40,978 bases of DNA, from the NCBI GenBank assembly GCA_903909435.1, contig CAIVVT010000331.1:1-40978 (forward strand). Reading direction: 5' to 3'. This document shows positions 16,433 through 25,477 of this stretch, piece after piece. The DNA comes from an uncultured Acidobacteriia bacterium (GTDB lineage: Bacteria; Acidobacteriota; Terriglobia; Bryobacterales; Bryobacteraceae). Within the stretch, counting starts at the first letter, position 1, and each line of letters opens with the position of its first letter. The position numbers and the translations under genes were made by a program. The notes under the pieces were generated by a model. The model was not told the origin of the DNA, searched no databases, and worked only from the letters and a program-made list of their open reading frames with translations.

Positions 16433-17154
16433 AGAGCTCCACGCCTGGTGACGATGCACCAGGTTGTCTTCCAGAAGATCCTCAGATCCAGCTTCCAGGA
16501 GCGTTCGCGCACATACTGAACGTCGAGCGCATTCGTCTCCTTGAACCTGAGGTGGTTCCTGCCACTGACCTGAGCCAAGCCGGTCAGGCCCGGCTTGACA
16601 TGGAATTTGAGGAGTTCCTCCTGGCTGTAATACGGGAGCATTTCAGGGATCTCAGGCCGCGGGCCAACAACGGACGCGTCGCCGAGGAGGACGTTGATGA
16701 AGTTCGGAAGTTCGTCTAGCGTGCTCTTGCGCAGCCACCGGCCAATTCTGGTGACCCGAGGGTCGTTGTCGTTCTTGAAGTACAAATTCGACACCTCGTC
16801 GGGTGTGTACTTGTACTCGTAAAGCTCCGGAAAGCGTTGTTTCGCGTCGGCGTAAAACGTCCGGAACTTGAAGAACACGAAGGGTCGACGGCCCTTCCCA
16901 ATACGGATTTGGCGAAACAACGCAGGCCCAGGCGAGTCCCAGCGGATCGCAAGCGCCAAGAGCAAAAGCACCGGAAGTCCAGCTGTCAATACTGTAACCG
17001 CGAGAACGATCTCAATCGACCGCCGCAGAGCCTCAACCAGAATCGACTCGGCGGGCTCGGCCTGGACGACGAAATGGAACGGGCCGGCCACTGCGGAGTT
17101 GCCGTTGCGCAAGCCCTCCGACACCAGTCCCTGCTGTTCAGTAGGGCTGAGCAT
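16429..17154 (-). CDS. Undecaprenyl-phosphate sugar phosphotransferase (initiating transferase)
   Basis: This 241-residue monotopic phosphoglycosyltransferase is of the bacterial sugar transferase family. It has one N-terminal hydrophobic segment (about 45-68), then FRQIRIGKGRRPFVFFKFRTF. The catalytic region contains RIGRWLRKSTLDELPNFINVL with the conserved Asp-Glu pair, followed by SVVGPRPEIPE and VKPGLTGLAQVSGRN. It transfers a sugar-1-phosphate to undecaprenyl phosphate, the first membrane step of repeat-unit assembly. It lacks the large N-terminal multi-spanning domain of WcaJ/WbaP, so it is the short catalytic form. The start is the ATG at 17154, with GGGGGGGAGAAC upstream. The flippase gene overlaps its stop codon. 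Confidence 0.94.
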   Translation of the reverse strand: MLSPTEQQGLVSEGLRNGNSAVAGPFHFVVQAEPAESILVEALRRSIEIVLAVTVLTAGLPVLLLLALAIRWDSPGPALFRQIRIGKGRRPFVFFKFRTFYADAKQRFPELYEYKYTPDEVSNLYFKNDNDPRVTRIGRWLRKSTLDELPNFINVLLGDASVVGPRPEIPEMLPYYSQEELLKFHVKPGLTGLAQVSGRNHLRFKETNALDVQYVRERSWKLDLRIFWKTTWCIVTRRGAL

Positions 17155-17205
17155 AATTTGGGTTCTCCCCCCCAGCGAGCAAAGATGTTCCGACGAGATG
17201 GGCAG

Positions 17206-17802
17206 CTATTGAACGCGAGTGCGCGTCCGGAGGCGACCGAGCCCCAGGAGAACCAGCAACCCGCCCAGACCCAGAAACGCCGGTTCGGGAACTGCGGTTA
17301 TTGCTGCCAAGTCATACTGATAAAGGACAGAGTTACCCTGAGTCACGGGACCGATGGCCAAGTAATAGGTGAGGCTCCTCAGGGAGGTCAGCGCCGCAAG
17401 GTTGGGATCGGTGATCACGGTCAAAGGAGCTACGACTACAGGCACAACGAGAGTCGTGGGCCCGAGCGTGGCGGCCCCGAAGTTCAGGAAGATAGCCATG
17501 CCCTGGGTCACTCCCGGGTTGAGGGCAAACAACTCGGCATTAGGGAAAGCCGAGTTATTCGCGCCCGTCAGGTCGTCCACCAGCGTCACATCGGCGCCGG
17601 CGGTAGTAACGCTTAAGAACGCCTGACCGCGAACATCCACGCTCTGGAGCGTTCCCGTGGTGGCATCCGTGTAGAGTGTGACGCGGTTGTCGCCCGGGCT
17701 CAAAATGCTGATGGTGGTTGCCTTGGCGGTCGAAGCAGCGGCCAGAAGGCTGATGCTCATGGCTAGAATTCCAATGCTTGTGTGTGCAGAAAAATGCTTC
17801 AT
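17206..17802 (-). CDS. PEP-CTERM sorting-signal protein
   Basis: This 198-residue exported protein has a signal peptide (about 1-29, hydrophobic core IGILAMSISLLAAAS, cut near KATT). A beta-rich middle section of unknown function follows. The classic tripartite PEP-CTERM tail ends it: VPEP, then a hydrophobic helix (FLGLGGLLVLLGLG), then a basic end (RLRTRTRVQ). In other bacteria this tail is recognised and removed by an exosortase, and such proteins usually occur beside exopolysaccharide loci, as here. No exosortase gene is seen in the window, so the enzyme must be elsewhere if the signal is used. It lies 51 bases upstream of the initiating transferase on the same strand. The start is the ATG at 17802, with AGGAG very close. 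Confidence 0.92.
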   Translation of the reverse strand: MKHFSAHTSIGILAMSISLLAAASTAKATTISILSPGDNRVTLYTDATTGTLQSVDVRGQAFLSVTTAGADVTLVDDLTGANNSAFPNAELFALNPGVTQGMAIFLNFGAATLGPTTLVVPVVVAPLTVITDPNLAALTSLRSLTYYLAIGPVTQGNSVLYQYDLAAITAVPEPAFLGLGGLLVLLGLGRLRTRTRVQ

Positions 17803-18028
17803 ATCTCCTCTTCCTCGCCGCTCCTCGAAGCGCGCCTACTCGTCGACTGAATCTTGACGATTTTAAGCATGTTAACATTGACTTCTGCGTATTGTACAGA
17901 GAAATTAGTATTAAGCTCCAAAAACGTCCGACATTCGGAGGCATTGCCAAGAGTCTGAACTCTCATTCCCAGACCCGTCCTGCCTCGGATGACTTGTGCT
18001 TTCAAATCACGTGTTGAGGTAGGGGGGG
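17803..18028. promoter_or_regulatory. AT-rich divergent promoter region
   Basis: This 226-base gap separates the PEP-CTERM gene (minus) from the secreted beta-domain gene (plus). It is clearly more AT-rich than its surroundings. On the minus strand TACAAT (17896-17891) could be a -10 box, with TTGGAG (17921-17916) as a poor -35 at 19-base spacing. An inverted repeat TCCGA/TCGGA lies at 17927-17939. These are candidates only. Confidence 0.35.
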
Positions 18029-19192
18029 ATGCGCAGGCTGACTGTCTTGTATGAAGGCTCCGTTTCGGGCGAGGTGGATTTGAGGGAATCGATAACGACG
18101 CGAAGTTCGCACTTGCCCGCATGCTCCTTCGCCTGGTCGCGAAGCAGTCCTAGCACGGTAGTTTGGTCGGCCCTGCTCGGCATTTTCGTCATGACTGCCT
18201 CAGGTCAACCAATTGCCCGCGATGACTCACGTGTTTACGAACCTCGAATTGTTGGCCTTGCTGCGGGTGACTGGCTTGCTTCGAACGGCGTGGTGAGGAC
18301 CACCCCCGACCCGGGAAGTCAGAAGCAGGGCCCGGTACTAAGTTGGCATTACACGCGAAGCCTCCAGCCGACCTTCCTGGCCCGACGTCAGTTGTCCGGT
18401 CAGCTTGCAGGAGCGGACGCCCTGTCGTTCAGCATCAAGTCGGACCGCGAAGGCACTTTGATGATGAGGCTTGGAACTGCTGGAGGTAAGAATTACCTGG
18501 CGTCATTTCATGCAGCGACCGGGTGGACCGACGTAGCGCTCCGTTTGGAGGATTTCCTGGCCGAAAACGGTGGCGGGAAGCTAAACCCGGCCAGCGTGGA
18601 GAGCCTACTGCTGGCTGATTTGAGCGGGCAAAACAGACAATCGCTGGGCAATCGAACCGTCTGGCTTGCCGAATTGCGAATGAGCCCGGCGCGCGCCGGT
18701 GATGTTACTACCGTCGGTGCGAGTGCCCCTGTGAATATAGCGGGTAGCTGGACCGCGTCGGCGGGCGCGATTCGTCTGGGTAGCGATCCTCTACGGCAGA
18801 TCGCCACAGACGTCCTGGAATGGAACTACGAACTCGGCCCGGTGCCAGTCTTCATAGCCGACCGTGGAGGAACTGGTCGATTCAAGGAAGCTGCAGCCGG
18901 CATAACGTTTCGTGCTCGCTCCGACAGGGCCGGGCTGCTGTTTGTCCGGCTAGTGACTTCCAGCGGCAGCCATATCGTGAACTTCACGGCCACGCCCTAC
19001 TGGCAGACCTACACGTTCGGGTTCGACCAGTTCGTCGCAGAGTCGAATGATGCGGGGCGGCCAGATCCAGGTCGAATTCGGGGGATTGCGGTGGCGGATT
19101 TGAACGGAGAAAAGGGAACATTGTCAGGCCGGCGAACGGTCTGGCTGACAAGAATCGGCGTTATCGGCCCGGACCGGAAGCCGATTCAGTAG
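18029..19192 (+). CDS. Secreted protein with two tandem carbohydrate-binding-like domains
   Basis: This 387-residue protein is built from two similar halves of about 150 residues. Each has a segment like FSIKSDREGTLMMRL or FRARSDRAGLLFVRL. An aromatic patch follows in each (ATGWTDVALRLEDFLAE; PYWQTYTFGFDQFVAE). Each half then ends in a similar strand (LLLADLSGQN..TVWLAELRM; IAVADLNGEKG..TVWLTRIGV). The fold resembles CBM11/CIA30-type galactose-binding-like beta sandwiches, so it probably binds sugar. The hydrophobic export segment (VVWSALLGIFVMTASG) lies unusually far from the annotated start, about residues 44-60, so the true start may be later or the N-region extended. An AGGGGGGG run directly precedes the ATG at 18029. 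The sugar nucleotidyltransferase gene follows in the same direction. Confidence 0.72.
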   Translation: MRRLTVLYEGSVSGEVDLRESITTRSSHLPACSFAWSRSSPSTVVWSALLGIFVMTASGQPIARDDSRVYEPRIVGLAAGDWLASNGVVRTTPDPGSQKQGPVLSWHYTRSLQPTFLARRQLSGQLAGADALSFSIKSDREGTLMMRLGTAGGKNYLASFHAATGWTDVALRLEDFLAENGGGKLNPASVESLLLADLSGQNRQSLGNRTVWLAELRMSPARAGDVTTVGASAPVNIAGSWTASAGAIRLGSDPLRQIATDVLEWNYELGPVPVFIADRGGTGRFKEAAAGITFRARSDRAGLLFVRLVTSSGSHIVNFTATPYWQTYTFGFDQFVAESNDAGRPDPGRIRGIAVADLNGEKGTLSGRRTVWLTRIGVIGPDRKPIQ

Positions 19193-19275
19193 GTATCGGC
19201 CGAAACGCTGGGATGTCCGACCTAGCGTCTGAATACTTGGGGCTCGAATCGAGGACTTGGAGGAGGAGCGAGGTG

Positions 19276-20250
19276 ATGTCAGGACAAGCGTTATTAGGAG
19301 TGATATTAGCGGCGGGGAAGGGCAGCCGCTTGTTGCCGTTCAGTACGAGATACCCAAAACCAATCCTGCCGATTTGCAACAAGCCCATCATCGAATACCA
19401 AATCGAGTATATGGTCGCGATAGGCATCCGGGATGTCATTATCGTCGTCGGCCACCTAGGGTATGAGATAGCCAAAGTTCTCGGCGACGGTGAGCGCCTA
19501 GGCGCACGAATCCGTTACGTGGAGCAAACCGAGATCCTAGGTATTGCCCACGCGGTCGCCGGTCTGGAATCGCTCGTCAACTCGCCGTTCATGCTCTTTC
19601 TTGGGGACATTTTCTTTAAGACCCGGGACCTTTCGGAAATGGTCCGGCAGTTGGGCGACAACGATGTGGCTGCGGTTCTCGCCGTCAAGGAAGAAGCTGA
19701 CCCTGCGGCTGTCCAGCGCAATTTCGCGGTAATTACCGGCGAAGACGGCTTTGTTCACCGAGTCATCGAGAAGCCCAGGCACTCGCGAACGAAGTTGAAG
19801 GGGTGCGGGCTCTACTTGTTCGACTTGACCATATTCGATGCCATCCGCAGAACTCCTCGAACGGCGATGCGCAATGAATACGAGATTACCGACTCTATCC
19901 AAATCCTGATTGAAGACGGCTATCGCGTGGCGGCGGCGCCGGTGGTTCTCGAAGACATCAACGTGACATTCCCGCATGACCTGCTGGACTGCAACCTGCT
20001 CCAACTGCGCAATCAGAATCGGGCGAATCTCGTCGCGGGTTCCGCGCAAATCAACTCGGGGGTTGTTTTGTCGAACTCGGTCATCGGCGAGAAAGTCACA
20101 ATTTCGAATCCGATCCGCGTAATCGATTCGCTTGTTCTGGAGGGTAGCTCGGTTCGCTCCACGGCCGGCATCGAGCGTGCGATCGTTATGCCGGATGCAG
20201 TAGTCGATTGTCGCAACATGCGGAGCACATTCGCTCTCGAGGCAGGCTGA
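19276..20250 (+). CDS. Sugar-1-phosphate nucleotidyltransferase (RmlA-like)
   Basis: This 324-residue enzyme has the nucleotide-binding signature LAAGKGSR (11-18), then the sugar-phosphate binding segment YPKPILPICNKPIIEY. FMLFLGDIFF is the metal-binding Asp region and FAVITGEDGFVHRVIEKP follows. The C-terminus (about 245-320) reads as hexapeptide-like turns (INSGVVLSNSVIGEKVTISNPI), suggesting a left-handed beta-helix. Such enzymes join NTP and a sugar-1-phosphate into an NDP-sugar; RmlA-type dTDP-glucose synthesis is possible, but the nucleotide is not certain. The start is the ATG at 19276, with AGGAGG and GAGG upstream; the frame is open from 19213. It converges with the wzy gene, with only 16 bases between them. 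Confidence 0.88.
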   Translation: MSGQALLGVILAAGKGSRLLPFSTRYPKPILPICNKPIIEYQIEYMVAIGIRDVIIVVGHLGYEIAKVLGDGERLGARIRYVEQTEILGIAHAVAGLESLVNSPFMLFLGDIFFKTRDLSEMVRQLGDNDVAAVLAVKEEADPAAVQRNFAVITGEDGFVHRVIEKPRHSRTKLKGCGLYLFDLTIFDAIRRTPRTAMRNEYEITDSIQILIEDGYRVAAAPVVLEDINVTFPHDLLDCNLLQLRNQNRANLVAGSAQINSGVVLSNSVIGEKVTISNPIRVIDSLVLEGSSVRSTAGIERAIVMPDAVVDCRNMRSTFALEAG

Positions 20251-20266
20251 AGATAGCATTCCGGAT

Positions 20267-21790
20267 TCAGTGCCCAAGCTCAAGTTCGGGAACGGCTGCC
20301 GGGACGCCGGGATTGATCTGCAGCGCGTTCTCGAGCATCGATTCCGTGAGAGCGAGGACAATGCCGGCTGTAAGCCAGAATCCCTTGATGGGCTGAGTGA
20401 GCGGCTCACCTTGAACGCCGAATACGAGGATTACAAAGAACTGCACTTTGGCCGCGTTCATCAAGAGAAATATCCTTGGTTCATTCAGGCCCAAACCAAC
20501 CTTCTCGCCCAATCGGCACCTCCGGTACAGCGAGATCAGGAAGCCTATCACCAGCACCAATCCCACCAGACCCACCTCCAGCCAAGTCGCGATGAAGTCG
20601 TTGTGGGCGCTACGAGAACGGTCTCTCCAGTCCAGCTTGCCCCTCTCAGCAACATCCGCCTGATTGCCGAGGCCGATCCCGAACAAGGGTGATTCGGAGA
20701 TGAGATCAATACTGACCTGCATGAGGTACAGGCGCTCCCCGAAGCTCGATTCGCGGCCTTGCTTGAAGTACTGTTCGAAGCTCAGCAGGCGATCCCGGAG
20801 GTCGGGAGGGGCGTAGGTGAATGCCGCAAGTGCGGCGGCTACAGTGAGGGCAACAAACCAAATACGAGTTCGCAGGAATCCCGTTAGCAAGACATACAAG
20901 GTAATCACTCCGAAGGTAACCAGTACCGCGCGAGTGTTTGTCAGGAATACGTTGTAGACCGCGACCAAAGATGCGGCGAAAATCAATAGCCGAAGGAGCC
21001 GGTTCCGGCAGGTCCTGAAGAAGTAGATATACACGGGGAGCGCTAGCAGCAGGTTGATGCCGTATGCTGCTGGATGTGAAGTTGTCCCAATGGCTCTGCG
21101 CTGGCGCTGCTCATAGGATGGAGGGTCGTAAAGGACGGCAGCATACCGTTCTCCGGTCGTCAGTCCTCCGCCGCGGAGGTAGTAATCCTCATCGGCGACG
21201 ATCCCGCCGGAATCGGAGTGCCACTTGTATATTGTGAACACACCGATAGCGCATACTACGCCCAGCCACACGGCCAGGACCAGCCTAGCCCTCTTCAGGC
21301 TGTCTACCATGTTCAAGACCACGAAGAAGAACAGCAGGTTTCCCAGTTGCATCGCGGTTTGATTACGGCCGTATTGCAGGTCGCTGGTCCATGTCAGGGA
21401 TAGGACACCAAGTGCCATGTAGGCGCCATACCAGAGCAACGAGGAGGGGAATCTGAATCGCCGCCTCAGGAATACCCAGTGCAGGAGGAAGACAATCACG
21501 AGGACCAGTCCCGCGGCCCGCATCACAGAAAACGTGAATTCGCTGCCATCGTTGGTGAGCCGCCCGAAGCGCTCTACTGGAGCGAGTCCGGCCATGGTCA
21601 GCAAACCGAACACCGGGATGTAAGCAAAACACGCGACGGCAATCGTGCCCGCAAAAAACAGCAGTGCGATCGTCACATCGCTCAGGCTGGCTAGCGTGGC
21701 GAACAGGCCACCGCCGAGAGATGCGAGGGTCAATCCTGTGAGCAGTTGCGGAAACCTCTTGAACCACGCGCGCAGGGGCTGGGAGATCAC
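20267..21790 (-). CDS. wzy: O-antigen ligase/polymerase family protein (Wzy-like)
   Basis: This 507-residue multi-spanning membrane protein has 11-12 hydrophobic segments. A large periplasmic loop in the second half carries SPLFGIGLGNQ and AHNDFIATWLEVGLVGLVL, the Wzy_C signature shared by O-antigen polymerases and WaaL ligases. In this setting, next to wzz and wza, polymerisation of the flipped repeat unit is the best reading. It starts with the GTG at 21790, overlapping the stop of the upstream wzz gene as GTGA. It ends 16 bases from the convergent nucleotidyltransferase gene. Wzy proteins diverge quickly, so the assignment rests on topology, the motif and neighbours. Confidence 0.9.
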   Translation of the reverse strand: MISQPLRAWFKRFPQLLTGLTLASLGGGLFATLASLSDVTIALLFFAGTIAVACFAYIPVFGLLTMAGLAPVERFGRLTNDGSEFTFSVMRAAGLVLVIVFLLHWVFLRRRFRFPSSLLWYGAYMALGVLSLTWTSDLQYGRNQTAMQLGNLLFFFVVLNMVDSLKRARLVLAVWLGVVCAIGVFTIYKWHSDSGGIVADEDYYLRGGGLTTGERYAAVLYDPPSYEQRQRRAIGTTSHPAAYGINLLLALPVYIYFFRTCRNRLLRLLIFAASLVAVYNVFLTNTRAVLVTFGVITLYVLLTGFLRTRIWFVALTVAAALAAFTYAPPDLRDRLLSFEQYFKQGRESSFGERLYLMQVSIDLISESPLFGIGLGNQADVAERGKLDWRDRSRSAHNDFIATWLEVGLVGLVLVIGFLISLYRRCRLGEKVGLGLNEPRIFLLMNAAKVQFFVILVFGVQGEPLTQPIKGFWLTAGIVLALTESMLENALQINPGVPAAVPELELGH

Positions 21791-23391
21791 TCCGGTGCGT
21801 CCTCGCCAGGCCCCAGAGTTCCCAAGTAGGGGATGTTTGAAACCCGCGCGAAGTCTTCCGGTGTCCGCAGCGTTCCGGACAGCGTCTCACGAACCAACGG
21901 AAGCACTACTCCCAAGAGCAAACCCAGAATCAAAGATGCGCCCATTATCAACTCGCGTTTCGGCGAGACAGGTTCAATTGACGTCTCTGGTGGAGCGATC
22001 ACACTGACATTCGAGAGCCTGCTGCGGTCAAGTTCACTAGTGACGGATGCTTCGTTTTGCCGTTTGACAATTCCCAAATACAGGTCTTCAGCCACCTGCC
22101 GCTCGCGCTCTAAGTCCATGAGTTGCAAGTCTGCGCTCTCCAGGGTAGCGATCTTTCTCGAGAGCGCACTCATCTGCTGTTTTTCCAACGCTGCCCTGCG
22201 CGTGAGTCCTTCCAGTCGAACGGTGTCCTCTTGCAAGCGCGCTTGCAGCGAGTTGACCAGCGGGTTGATCTCCAGCGTGGTGGAACTGATCTGCCTGCGT
22301 TCTTCCTTGCCGATCAGATCTCGCAGTCGGGTGATTTCGTCATCGACCATTTGAATACGTTCCGACTTGGCGTCGTACTTGCTCAGCAGCTTTGTCTTCT
22401 CCAACTCTGCGGCTGCTAAATCCCCGCGGTACGTTTGTAAAGTCGGATTTGCCGTCTCCACTTCCGTCGTCCGAACCTGTCGTGGGAGTTTCGACAATTG
22501 GGCGTTCGCTTCGTTGATCTGGCCCGACAGCGCCTGTGCGGTTGAAAGTGTTAAGTCGTGCGCGCCGGAAGCTTCCTTTAGTTGCTGGATGAGGCTCTGC
22601 TTCTGTGCGTCTGTCTGACTGAGTCGGTTGGTCCGCTTCCATTCATTCCGTGCATTTTCCGCCTCATCCAACCGGTTCTTGGCGCGCCGGACCTCAGCAC
22701 TCAGGAAATCGTAAATGGTCTTGTTCCCGCGCGCTTCGACCCGTTGAACCAGATACAACGTGATCCAGCGGCGCAACACCTCTTCGCCCAAAGCAGGGTC
22801 AGCCGTCCGGAACTTGAGCAGTATTACGTCCGACTCCTTCTCTATGCTCGCCGCCACTTCCTTCTGCAGCATGGTCACTGCCTGTTCCTCTCTAGTCAGG
22901 CGCTTTTTCAGTCCAAGCAGGATTAACGCTTCCTGGTACTGCGCCTTGACCGTGCGGGACACGGCCTTGAGTTCGTACTTCACAGTGTTTACGAATCCCG
23001 GCTTGGCCGGAGGAATCGCAAAGAACCGTTCAACGCCAATTCCCTTAACCACATCGCGTGCCATTCGCATGGAGGTCAGGATCGACACCTCTGAGCCCAC
23101 CTCCTCCCGTCGCACTCCGCTGCTGATCAAAGTGCCACCGCGCGAGACCGCCGTCGCCGGCGGATCCACAGTTTCGGGCCCAACGCGAACCAGGAGTCGC
23201 GCTTCGGCCTCATACTTGTCTACGAACAAGGCCAACACCGCGTACGCAGCCACGACGGTGCCGAGAAAAATCAGAGCGATCACCCAGCGGGAGCGATCCA
23301 GAAATGCGCGGATTTCGGAGAGAGAGATGTTCTGGCGCCTGTATTGCGCGATCACGATCTGCTCGGCAGAGGGGAGGGCTGGGAGGTTCAT
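21787..23391 (-). CDS. Polysaccharide chain-length determinant (Wzz/GumC-like)
   Basis: This 534-residue inner-membrane protein has TM1 at about 36-57 and TM2 at about 478-500. Between them is a long periplasmic part rich in coiled coil (about 215-440). Ahead of TM2 is the proline-rich ETSIEPVSPKRELIMG motif typical of Wzz proteins. It controls polymer length and connects the polymerase to the export channel. No tyrosine kinase domain is fused at the C-terminus, so a separate BY-kinase would normally be expected; the only kinase-like gene here (26356) lacks a P-loop. The ATG at 23391 overlaps the wza stop as ATGA, and the wzy gene overlaps its own stop. Confidence 0.93.
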   Translation of the reverse strand: MNLPALPSAEQIVIAQYRRQNISLSEIRAFLDRSRWVIALIFLGTVVAAYAVLALFVDKYEAEARLLVRVGPETVDPPATAVSRGGTLISSGVRREEVGSEVSILTSMRMARDVVKGIGVERFFAIPPAKPGFVNTVKYELKAVSRTVKAQYQEALILLGLKKRLTREEQAVTMLQKEVAASIEKESDVILLKFRTADPALGEEVLRRWITLYLVQRVEARGNKTIYDFLSAEVRRAKNRLDEAENARNEWKRTNRLSQTDAQKQSLIQQLKEASGAHDLTLSTAQALSGQINEANAQLSKLPRQVRTTEVETANPTLQTYRGDLAAAELEKTKLLSKYDAKSERIQMVDDEITRLRDLIGKEERRQISSTTLEINPLVNSLQARLQEDTVRLEGLTRRAALEKQQMSALSRKIATLESADLQLMDLERERQVAEDLYLGIVKRQNEASVTSELDRSRLSNVSVIAPPETSIEPVSPKRELIMGASLILGLLLGVVLPLVRETLSGTLRTPEDFARVSNIPYLGTLGPGEDAPE

Positions 23392-24158
23392 TGCAGTACC
23401 GCCGCATTGACAAAGTAGGAAAATCCGGCCGTCAGCAGCGCCGGAGACATCTGTCGCAGATATTGTTCGACAAAGCGATTTGCCCGCGCGATGCCACTTT
23501 CATGCACCACAACGATGTCCATCGGCTGGAGCACGAATTCCATTGCAGGGCTGGGTTTGGAAGCCTTGCTCCCTAGTCGGCCCACGGCTAGGTTGAATTG
23601 CTGAATATTGCCCGTTGCTGCTTGCCTGAACACCGTGACCTCATTCCGCTTAGCCGCGCGCGTCATTCCGCCAGCCTCATATATTGCAGCCATCAACGTC
23701 TGCTTACCAACCAGCGGCAACACACCGGGCCTAGTCACCTCGCCGCCTACAAACACACGTCGATTGGCGAAACCTTCCACTTGAATCGTAATGGCGGGTT
23801 GACGCAGCTTGTCTTTGTATTGCTCGGACAGCCTGCCCGCTAATTCCTCAATCGTCGATCCGGCAATCTTCGCTTCGCCGATGAGCGGCAACGAAATCTT
23901 GCCGTCCGGCCGAACCTGGGCCTTTGTGTTCAACTCGTCGTTGTAAAAAAAGTGGATGCCAACGACGTCGCCTGCCTCGATTCGGTAGGCCGGCTCGGGC
24001 GAAGTGGTGGGTTGTGGCGGAGTAGACACTGTTTGTGCGCAAAGCAACGACCGGAAGGCCCAGGCGCAAGTGATTGCCGTGAGCAGCCTGAGACGCCTTC
24101 TCGCCCTCGCTCGCCTCGATTGAAACTCACCCAACTGATTCTTGGGATGTTCTTTCAT
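23388..24158 (-). CDS. Polysaccharide export outer-membrane protein (Wza-like)
   Basis: This 256-residue protein has an arginine-rich N-region and a hydrophobic export segment (about 24-41). The polysaccharide export domain (about 55-130) includes YRIEAGDVVGIHF and VRPDGKISLPLIGEAKIAG. One SLBB domain follows (about 133-190, VFVGGEVTRPGVLPLVG). It ends with LQPMDIVVVHES and a short amphipathic tail. Wza family proteins form the channel through which the polymer leaves the periplasm. It is shorter than E. coli Wza, with one clear SLBB domain. The lipobox is not convincing: the Cys sits in SLLCAQ. I chose the ATG at 24158, 20 bases after the SGNH hydrolase stop; the frame is open to 24353, but that part overlaps the upstream gene. 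Confidence 0.92.
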   Translation of the reverse strand: MKEHPKNQLGEFQSRRARARRRLRLLTAITCAWAFRSLLCAQTVSTPPQPTTSPEPAYRIEAGDVVGIHFFYNDELNTKAQVRPDGKISLPLIGEAKIAGSTIEELAGRLSEQYKDKLRQPAITIQVEGFANRRVFVGGEVTRPGVLPLVGKQTLMAAIYEAGGMTRAAKRNEVTVFRQAATGNIQQFNLAVGRLGSKASKPSPAMEFVLQPMDIVVVHESGIARANRFVEQYLRQMSPALLTAGFSYFVNAAVLQ

Positions 24159-24178
24159 TTCAAACCCACCAACCTTCT

Positions 24179-25477
24179 CTAATTTTGTGCATTCGATTTC
24201 CTCGCCAGGAGCGCCTCCGCCAAGGTCTCGGCCACAGCCCGATTGCCTGCCGGATTCATGTGCATGTCCTTGGGGTAATAGTACTCGGCCCCATTCCTGC
24301 GGTCTCTCAAGCCGGCTCGCAGATCGATGTATTCCACTCCCAGTTCTCCACATGCGCGCATCGTTTCGCCCGTCAATCTCTCGTCGAAAGCTGCGAGCTT
24401 CTCCAATGTCGTGGAAGGGGATTTCTTCGTGATTGCGGCCATCAGCGGGCGCAATCGTTCCGGCTCAATCATGTCCTTAGATGGGATCACTGTGTAAGTC
24501 AGCCGCATGCTGTTTCTTCTGCATAGGTCGCGGAACATCTCGATGGTATGACGATTAATTCTCAGCGAGAGCGGAAGCGTCTCGGGGAAGTGCTCGAACC
24601 AGACCTGTTGGTGCAAAATCTGAAGCATCAGTCCGTGACCAACATCGTCGAGCGCAGCGACGTGTTTGATGTAATTCAAGATGGCTCTCGTTCCGTATCC
24701 GAAGCCCGACAGATTCTCGCGCAAGATCATTATCCGCGAGAACTGATATTGAATCGTGGGTCCCAGGAACCCCTTGAAAACTGCCAGTACTCGGCTGTTA
24801 TCGAGCATGCCTGGCGGCTCGGACGGATCATGGTAAGTGACAAAGCGCGGCCTGTGCGGTTGAAAGGAACCGTTCGGAAGTTCCGTCAGGTAGGGACGAT
24901 CGTCCTGCCGGACCATGTCCAGAAAGTCATTGCCAACATACTCCGCCACGATCACATGCCGGGGGCGCAGCGGCATGAGTTGACGTTCCAGTCGCACGTA
25001 GCATTGGTATGGAGAGTACCTCCCGGCCCCTGCGTTCAGGATTTCTGTTGGACGCTCAGGGCTGGCCGCGTTCAACAACTGGCCGAGTACGCCGGGAAAG
25101 GTCTCATCCGCATTGGTCGCGCCGGCCGTAAACGAGTCACCGAGGACAACTACTCGATCCACCCCCGGTTTGGGTTCCCGGGGCGTATCCTCTCTTTGAT
25201 AGAAACCGAGGTTGTTGGTCTGCTGGATCAACACACCCTGGTATTCCGCGAAATCTGCTTTTTGGCTATGTGCTTTGCGCGGGATCATGCCCAGGTCGGC
25301 GTCAGGCACATTCGGGTCGAACGGACCGGCCGCTGGTTTCAGCCCCAATAACCGGGTTCCGACCTCCAAGACCAGCAGGACCGCGATCACACTACAACAC
25401 GCGAGGAGCAGATTGCCCACCCAACCGCGCCTTACGGCGAGCCCCTTTGACACTGTCAGCATGCCTCCAATACTCAC
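24179..25477 (-). CDS. Membrane-anchored SGNH/GDSL hydrolase
   Basis: This 432-residue protein has one N-terminal membrane helix (about 21-42, GNLLLACCSVIAVLLVLEVG) and a periplasmic SGNH domain. Block I is VVVLGDSFTAGA (nucleophile Ser115), the Asn block is VAEYVGNDF, and the catalytic Asp/His block near the end is KDMHMNPAGN. SGNH enzymes in polysaccharide loci often remove or transfer acetyl groups on sugars, so polymer O-acetylation or de-acetylation is likely but not shown. The GTG at 25477 overlaps the TGA of the upstream membrane protein gene as GTGA. An ATG at 25462 is the alternative, but its GGAGG is only one base away. It lies directly before wza. Confidence 0.85.
   Translation of the reverse strand: MSIGGMLTVSKGLAVRRGWVGNLLLACCSVIAVLLVLEVGTRLLGLKPAAGPFDPNVPDADLGMIPRKAHSQKADFAEYQGVLIQQTNNLGFYQREDTPREPKPGVDRVVVLGDSFTAGATNADETFPGVLGQLLNAASPERPTEILNAGAGRYSPYQCYVRLERQLMPLRPRHVIVAEYVGNDFLDMVRQDDRPYLTELPNGSFQPHRPRFVTYHDPSEPPGMLDNSRVLAVFKGFLGPTIQYQFSRIMILRENLSGFGYGTRAILNYIKHVAALDDVGHGLMLQILHQQVWFEHFPETLPLSLRINRHTIEMFRDLCRRNSMRLTYTVIPSKDMIEPERLRPLMAAITKKSPSTTLEKLAAFDERLTGETMRACGELGVEYIDLRAGLRDRRNGAEYYYPKDMHMNPAGNRAVAETLAEALLARKSNAQN

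Noticed and set aside
17930..17960. Sigma-54 promoter before the PEP-CTERM gene
   Set aside because: TGGCA is present on the minus strand, but the second conserved block (TTGC) is not found at the required distance.
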